The notes below the pieces were generated by a model, which worked only from the letters and a program-made list of their open reading frames with translations, did no database searches and was not told the origin of the DNA. A stretch of 64,000 bases of DNA from Schinkia azotoformans LMG 9581 (lineage in GTDB: Bacteria > Bacillota > Bacilli > Bacillales > Bacillaceae_J): contig NZ_AJLR01000146.1 of assembly GCF_000307855.1 (NCBI RefSeq), forward strand, positions 211,570 through 275,569, in the 5' to 3' direction. Shown here piece by piece: positions 59,418 through 64,000 of the stretch. Position numbers and translations under genes: made by a program. Each line of letters opens with the position of its first letter. The stretch's first letter is position 1.

Positions 59418-61304
59418 ATGTCCAAAAACCTGTTAAATAGTCTCGATATTAAACAAGAAAATGGTGCAATTTTTCTAGACAACGAACGAATTCTATTAAC
59501 TCCGTCAGCCGTTTTTGGCACATTGAGGAAGGAACTTATTGAAAATATCGGAATGGCCCGGGTTAAGGGATTTCTATTACGATATGGATGGAATCTTGGT
59601 AAATATGATGCAGAAAAAGTGTTGGATGATGAAGATATTCCTTCTATTAAGGATATTCTTAAGCAAGGTCCAATCCAACATATGATTAAAGGATACACAA
59701 AGGTTCATACAATTAAGACCGATATTGAATGGGAAAAGAATGGGGAGGTCAAATCTGTATATGTCGAAGGGGAGTGGTTTAATTCCTATGAGGCAGAGGA
59801 GCATTTAAACCAATTTGGCATGACAGACCTGCCTATTTGCTATACACTTATTGGTTATGCCAGCGGATTTTACTCAACTATTTGTGGGCATACGGTTATT
59901 TTTAAAGAGCTATCCTGCAAAGGGATGGGGATGCATGAGTGTAAATATATTGGGAAATCCATTCATAATTGGAATGGGGAAGCAGATGAAGAATTAAAGT
60001 ACTATGAAAATTCAACAATTGTTAAAGAGCTGGAAAGAACATATGAAACATTGCTTCAAGAACGAAATAACCTCTCTAAGGCAACTGAAATTAGCAAAAG
60101 AATAACCCAAGCATTAATTAATGGCAGTGATTTACAATCTATTGTTAATGATGTTTCTAATACATTAAAGATTCCGATTTTAATAGAAGATGTACATTTT
60201 AGGGATTATGTTTCCGCTGGATTATCAAAGGATTCACTAGAAACGATCCAGCAGGATTTCACGGAATGGATGGATAAAAAGCATTCTGATAATAGTGTAA
60301 TTGCCTATTCAAATATGCGGAAAATTATCGCGTCCCAGCACACTCGCCTTATGACACCTATTATCGTGCAGAAAAAAATGTTCGGCTATTGTTCCTTTCT
60401 TTATTTTGAAGCAAAAAACACTTTTCCCGAACTTGCTTACATGGTACTCGACAGACTTTCTTTTATAGCATCGTTGCATCTTTTAAATGAAAAGACTAGT
60501 TTTGAAGCAATGGAAAGGATGAAGGGCTACTTTTTAGAACAGATTATTAGTGGTCAGTTTGCTTCAAAAAAAGAGATTCTGCAACGAGGACGATTCATTA
60601 ACGTAGATTTAGAGTTTCCATATCATATTGTGATTTTAAAACATCAGTATCTAGATGATTATCTAAAAAAAGAATTGGTTTTCTATGAGGAACTGCTTGA
60701 TACAATAGTTCAATATTTTAATAAAAAAAATACAGAGGTCATTATTGGTCAACACGCAGCAAATACCGTATTATTTGTTCAATTTAAAAAGTCAGAAGGA
60801 AAAATAGAACAGCTTTGCCATGAATTTATTAGTCAATTAACAACAAAATATCGTGGGGCCATCTTTCAAATTGGAATTAGTACAATAGCTGAAGATATCG
60901 TCGATGCTCCAGAATATTATCAAGAAGCATTAAGTGCCCTGGAAATGACTAATCCCAACCAAAAGGTAGTATCCTTTGGTGAACTCGGTCTAGTTGGCAT
61001 GTTAATGCATTCGAAAGATGAAAAGGCTGTTATCCAAAAAGCGAAGTATCTTTTAAATCCATTAATAAATAATAGCAGCAATAAAGATACGGAACTTGTG
61101 AAAACCTTGTATGTATTTTTACAAAATGGCGGGAATTTGGAGCGAACAATGGATGAACTAGCCCTCTCGAAAACAGGTTTACGATACCGCTTACAAAAAA
61201 TCGAAAGCTGCTTAGATGTTGATATCAGAGACCCCGAAGTGAGTTTTCAGCTTCGTTTAACGTTACAGGTATTGGTGATCAAAGGTGAGATTAATTTGAA
61301 TTAA
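59418..61304 (+). CDS. second XylR-N/V4R-PucR regulator
   Basis: A 628-residue paralogue of the regulator at 36983 with the same parts in the same order: XylR-type sensor (VYVEGEWFNSYEAEEH), V4R with zinc set Cys-Glu-Cys-Cys (ICYTLIGYASGF, FKELSCKG, HECKYIG), coiled linker, PucR-like middle and HTH_30 end (NGGNLERTMDE, GLRYRLQKI). Pocket residues differ, so the ligand should differ, perhaps 4-hydroxyphenylacetate. It lies between the TRAP and hpaB genes. Ribosome site AAGGGGA. Confidence 0.8.
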   Translation: MSKNLLNSLDIKQENGAIFLDNERILLTPSAVFGTLRKELIENIGMARVKGFLLRYGWNLGKYDAEKVLDDEDIPSIKDILKQGPIQHMIKGYTKVHTIKTDIEWEKNGEVKSVYVEGEWFNSYEAEEHLNQFGMTDLPICYTLIGYASGFYSTICGHTVIFKELSCKGMGMHECKYIGKSIHNWNGEADEELKYYENSTIVKELERTYETLLQERNNLSKATEISKRITQALINGSDLQSIVNDVSNTLKIPILIEDVHFRDYVSAGLSKDSLETIQQDFTEWMDKKHSDNSVIAYSNMRKIIASQHTRLMTPIIVQKKMFGYCSFLYFEAKNTFPELAYMVLDRLSFIASLHLLNEKTSFEAMERMKGYFLEQIISGQFASKKEILQRGRFINVDLEFPYHIVILKHQYLDDYLKKELVFYEELLDTIVQYFNKKNTEVIIGQHAANTVLFVQFKKSEGKIEQLCHEFISQLTTKYRGAIFQIGISTIAEDIVDAPEYYQEALSALEMTNPNQKVVSFGELGLVGMLMHSKDEKAVIQKAKYLLNPLINNSSNKDTELVKTLYVFLQNGGNLERTMDELALSKTGLRYRLQKIESCLDVDIRDPEVSFQLRLTLQVLVIKGEINLN

Positions 61305-61377
61305 ATAAACATTTAGATACTAAAAGTTTAAAAAAATTACAATATTAGACCCTTAGTGTCGTAGAAAAACGCTTCCA

Positions 61378-61391
61378 AATCATATATGATT
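61378..61391. promoter_or_regulatory. GntR-type operator before hpaB
   Basis: AATCATATATGATT, a perfect 14-bp palindrome, followed by TTAAACAAGG as in the promoter of the DapA-like gene; 66 bases before hpaB. Confidence 0.6.
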
Positions 61392-61456
61392 TAAACAAGG
61401 AAATGAAATATTAATAATATTTCGATTGTTAAATCAAACTAAAGGAGATGTTTTTC

Positions 61457-62938
61457 ATGCCAGCACGTACAGGAGCCCAATATTTAGAAAAGCTGAAAAA
61501 AGATAGACGTGAGATTTACCTTGATGGAGAAAGAATCGAAGATATTACGGTACACCCACAGTTGAAAGGTGGAGCAGAATCAATCGCTCATTTATATGAC
61601 CTACAATATCTGCATCCAGAGGTTATGTTAACTGAAAATGAAAATGGCGAAAAAGTTGGAACCGCTTTTATGTTTCCTAAGTCTAAAGATGATCTATGGA
61701 AATTACACAAAGCAACTAAACTTTGGTCTGAAGCTTCCGCAGGAATCATGGGGCGCAGTCCGGACTACTTAAACATTACATTTGCTTGCTACGCAAGTAG
61801 AACCGATGTATGGGACAAATACGGCGAATCTGAAAAAGGTAAAAATCTAGAAAACTATTTTAAATATATTCGTGACAATGACTTATGTTTAACACACTGT
61901 ATCGTAAACCCTCAAGTGGACCGTTCAGTACCAGAAGCACAGCAAGGTGAGGGGGATTTAGCCCTTCATAAGGTTGGCGAAACTGAGGATTCAATCATTG
62001 TAAGTGGAGCTAGAATGTTAGGTACATTAGCCCCATTTGCTGATGAAATGACAATTTATCCTTCAAGAGCAGGTCAAGGAATTCGTCCTGAAGATTCAAA
62101 ATACGCATTAATGTTTGCGGTTCCAATGGATCATCCAGGTATGATGCTGCTTAACCGTGATTCTTTCAGTAAGCAACGCGATTTATTTGATTATCCACTA
62201 TCAAGTCGTTTTGATGAGCAAGATGCAATTGTAATCTTTGATAATTGTCATATTCCGAAAGATCGTGTATTTATCGATGGAAATACTGAATTATATCGTG
62301 CAGTAACAGCTGAAGTAAACTGGGGTGCCTATATCGTATTCCAAGCAATGACAAGAGCACTTACAAAGCTTGAGTTCTTATTCGGTATTGGTCATATGAT
62401 TGCTGACATGAACGGTGTTAATGCATTTGATCATATTAAAGAAAAGCTTGGAGAAATCTGGCAATATAAAGAATTAACACGTACTGCGATCGTTTCAGCG
62501 ATTGAAGGTGCACAAGATAATGGAGTGAATGGTGTATTAATACCTGATGGTAGACCATTACAAGCTTTAAGAGGATTAATGCCAAAATGGATCCCAAGAT
62601 CAATCGAATTAATTCAACTTATTGGCGGCGGAGGTTTCTTATGTACGCCATCGAAAAAAGATATGCAAGGCCATTTAAGACCATTTATCGATAAGTACTA
62701 TCAAGCTAGAAATAAATCTGCATTAGAAAAAATCAAAGTCAATCGCCTAGCTTGGGATTTCATCGGTTCAGATTTAGCTGGTCGTGGTGAATTATACGAG
62801 CGCTTCTATCTAATTGATTCATTCCGTGTAACAATGGATACGTATACAAATGCTGATAAAGAAGTTGAAATGGCTCTAGTTAAGAAATTCTTAGACCAAA
62901 TGGTGTTGGAAGAAGAAGCAGTAGCTAACGGCAAATAA
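61457..62938 (+). CDS. hpaB: 4-hydroxyphenylacetate 3-monooxygenase oxygenase subunit (HpaB-like)
   Basis: A 493-residue FADH2-dependent aromatic hydroxylase of the HpaB/acyl-CoA dehydrogenase-like fold: RTGAQYLEKLKKDRREIYLD, PDYLNITFACYASRTDVW, CLTHCIVNPQVDRS, LGTLAPFADEM. It adds the second hydroxyl to give 3,4-dihydroxyphenylacetate, the HpaD substrate. It needs a flavin reductase (HpaC), which is not in the window. The ATG at 61457 follows AAAGGAG. Confidence 0.87.
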   Translation: MPARTGAQYLEKLKKDRREIYLDGERIEDITVHPQLKGGAESIAHLYDLQYLHPEVMLTENENGEKVGTAFMFPKSKDDLWKLHKATKLWSEASAGIMGRSPDYLNITFACYASRTDVWDKYGESEKGKNLENYFKYIRDNDLCLTHCIVNPQVDRSVPEAQQGEGDLALHKVGETEDSIIVSGARMLGTLAPFADEMTIYPSRAGQGIRPEDSKYALMFAVPMDHPGMMLLNRDSFSKQRDLFDYPLSSRFDEQDAIVIFDNCHIPKDRVFIDGNTELYRAVTAEVNWGAYIVFQAMTRALTKLEFLFGIGHMIADMNGVNAFDHIKEKLGEIWQYKELTRTAIVSAIEGAQDNGVNGVLIPDGRPLQALRGLMPKWIPRSIELIQLIGGGGFLCTPSKKDMQGHLRPFIDKYYQARNKSALEKIKVNRLAWDFIGSDLAGRGELYERFYLIDSFRVTMDTYTNADKEVEMALVKKFLDQMVLEEEAVANGK

Positions 62939-62960
62939 TAAATAGATTGTATGTATGGAA

Positions 62961-62991
62961 GAAGCAAGGGCTGTGGCCCTTGCTTCTTTTT
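62961..62991 (+). terminator. terminator of hpaB
   Basis: GAAGCAAGGG and CCCTTGCTTC form a perfect 10-bp stem with a 6-base loop, followed by TTTTTGG. Confidence 0.85.
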
Positions 62992-63006
62992 GGTATTTGG
63001 TGTAGA

Positions 63007-63037
63007 AGAAAAAAGCAAGAGCCCTCTGGCTCTTGCT
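63007..63037 (-). terminator. terminator of the FAD synthetase gene
   Basis: On the minus strand AGCAAGAGC and GCTCTTGCT form a 9-bp stem with a 6-base loop, followed by about seven T. Confidence 0.8.
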
Positions 63038-63045
63038 ACCTTATG

Positions 63046-63912
63046 TTAAACAACATTAATATTCTCCATACCCGGTACATAAATCGATTTTAGCCATTTA
63101 ACATCAACCAGGCTCCCAATTGATAGATTAAAATCTTCATAGATATAGGCGTATAGAAGTGTGTAATTGTCTCTTATAGAAATTTTTTGAATCGTACCGT
63201 GATATAGGATATTATGAACATTTAATTGAATTTGATAGTGGCCTTCTTGAGGTACTAGATAATCGGCATCTATTTTAATAACTAATTCCTGCATATCATT
63301 TTTTAACAAGTGTGAGCGGGCAATATAGCCGTTTACTTTATAATAACTACCTAAGTGCTTCGGGATGATTTCCATTTCCCCTTCGGACACTAGTTGCCTA
63401 ATTTGAGTGGACCCAATTTTTTCTTTATTATAAGAAATTTTATTAACAACCGTTACTTCAAAACGGCCTTGCCCCGACTTTTTAAGCGTTTCTATATTTC
63501 CGTGTCCTTTATAGCCATACGTATAGTCATATCCGGCTACAACGTGAATACATCCATAATAAATAAGATATTGTTCGACAAAATCTTCTGGGCTCAGTTT
63601 TGCGAAATTTGGATCAAATTTCACTATAAAAAGTTTATCTACACCCATGTTCCTTAATACCTCTTGCTTTCTATGTAAAGGGGTGAGATATTTTATGGGA
63701 GCGTTATTTTTATCGAAAACTTGTCTTGGATGGGGGTAAAAGGTCATTACAGCTAATGGAACCCCTTTTTCTTCAGATATTCTTTTCGCTGTTTGAATTA
63801 ACCTTTGATGACCAAAATGCACCCCATCGAAAAACCCAAGTGCAAAAACACAAGGTTGTGATTCGATGAATGACAGCCCTGTATTTGAATGTTCTAGATA
63901 AATAGTCTCCAC
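63046..63912 (-). CDS. RibF-like FAD synthetase
   Basis: A 288-residue protein. Residues about 15-175 are the FMN adenylyltransferase domain of RibF: FALGFFDGVHFGHQRLI (nucleotide-binding HxGH), TFYPHPRQVF, GYDYTYGYKGHG and IGSTQIRQLV. The C-terminal 110 residues do not show the riboflavin kinase motifs of housekeeping RibF, so it probably makes FAD from FMN only. GTG start behind AAAGGGG. It is convergent with hpaB, whose product consumes reduced FAD, so a supply role is plausible. Confidence 0.75.
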   Translation of the reverse strand: METIYLEHSNTGLSFIESQPCVFALGFFDGVHFGHQRLIQTAKRISEEKGVPLAVMTFYPHPRQVFDKNNAPIKYLTPLHRKQEVLRNMGVDKLFIVKFDPNFAKLSPEDFVEQYLIYYGCIHVVAGYDYTYGYKGHGNIETLKKSGQGRFEVTVVNKISYNKEKIGSTQIRQLVSEGEMEIIPKHLGSYYKVNGYIARSHLLKNDMQELVIKIDADYLVPQEGHYQIQLNVHNILYHGTIQKISIRDNYTLLYAYIYEDFNLSIGSLVDVKWLKSIYVPGMENINVV

Positions 63913-63947
63913 TGCAAAAATCCCCTTTACAAAAGAATCAAAAAATC

Positions 63948-64000
63948 AAATGCGCCTTGGCGTATTTGTCGCCCAGATTTTTTCGAGCTTGCTCGAAAAA
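63948..64000. repeat. dispersed hairpin repeat, copy 2 (cut by the window edge)
   Basis: AAATGCGCC/GGCGTATTT (one G-T pair) followed by TTTTTCGAGC/GCTCGAAAAA. The first stem matches that at 36826-36845. Confidence 0.6.

Noticed and set aside
1..64000. CRISPR array, transposase, integrase or rRNA
   Set aside because: No regularly spaced repeats, no recombinase motifs and no rRNA sequence were seen; the only repeats are short hairpins and the Crp fragment.

Overview
The window is a stretch of an AT-rich, Gram-positive, endospore-forming genome, most likely a Bacillaceae member (Bacillus/Neobacillus type). Signs are strong AGGAGG-type ribosome sites, frequent TTG/GTG starts, CcpA-type cre boxes, a 1148-residue PycA, a remnant of a GerAB-family germinant permease, and no sigma-54 signatures. 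Nearly all of it is given to breakdown of aromatic compounds. Functions are read from motifs and gene order by eye; no database search was run.

Left flank (1-12.2 kb): a sulfur module (DsrE-like protein, rhodanese-persulfide dioxygenase, TauE exporter); a nuclease-helicase on the minus strand; a MaoC-type hydratase; a Crp/Fnr regulator; a patch of decaying genes (germinant permease, lipoprotein, second Crp tail) around a glutamate racemase; a second TauE protein; a lone tRNA-Val; an SRAP DNA-crosslink protein; a meta-cleavage hydrolase (DmpD type); and small stress or surface proteins.

Phenylacetate block (12.5-31.9 kb): paaK, then paaABCD, an EthD protein, paaF, paaG and an aldehyde dehydrogenase; then paaH, thiolase, another enoyl-CoA hydratase, the repressor gene paaX, paaY on the minus strand, a nitronate-monooxygenase-like flavoprotein, a complete Liv-type ABC transporter (livHMGFK), and the proofreading thioesterase paaI. 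The transporter brings in the acid, PaaK activates it, PaaABC epoxidises the ring, PaaG isomerises it, and the beta-oxidation enzymes give acetyl-CoA and succinyl-CoA. paaE and a PaaZ-type ring-opening hydrolase are not in the block. The paaK, paaA and livH promoters share an operator-like element and two of them carry cre boxes.

Phenol/catechol block (32-51.7 kb): a 30-residue cysteine-rich peptide, a five-gene diiron phenol hydroxylase (dmpLMNOP type), a XylR/DmpR-like sensor fused to a PucR-type DNA-binding end, catechol 2,3-dioxygenase with its XylT-like ferredoxin, pycA (minus), 4-oxalocrotonate tautomerase, a GlcG/HbpS protein, a soluble chemoreceptor, an IclR regulator, an ACMSD-like decarboxylase, and dmpEFGH-type lower-pathway genes. 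With the hydrolase at 9.4 kb this is an almost complete meta-cleavage route from phenol to pyruvate and acetyl-CoA.

4-Hydroxyphenylacetate-type block (51.8-63.9 kb): an HpaD-like class III extradiol dioxygenase, a DapA-family aldolase, an HpaE-like dehydrogenase, a GntR regulator whose probable operator recurs three times, a TRAP transporter (DctPQM), a second XylR-N/PucR regulator, an HpaB-like flavin monooxygenase, and a RibF-like FAD synthetase on the minus strand. hpaC, hpaF and hpaG are not seen. Dispersed hairpin repeats lie at 36.8 kb and at the right edge.
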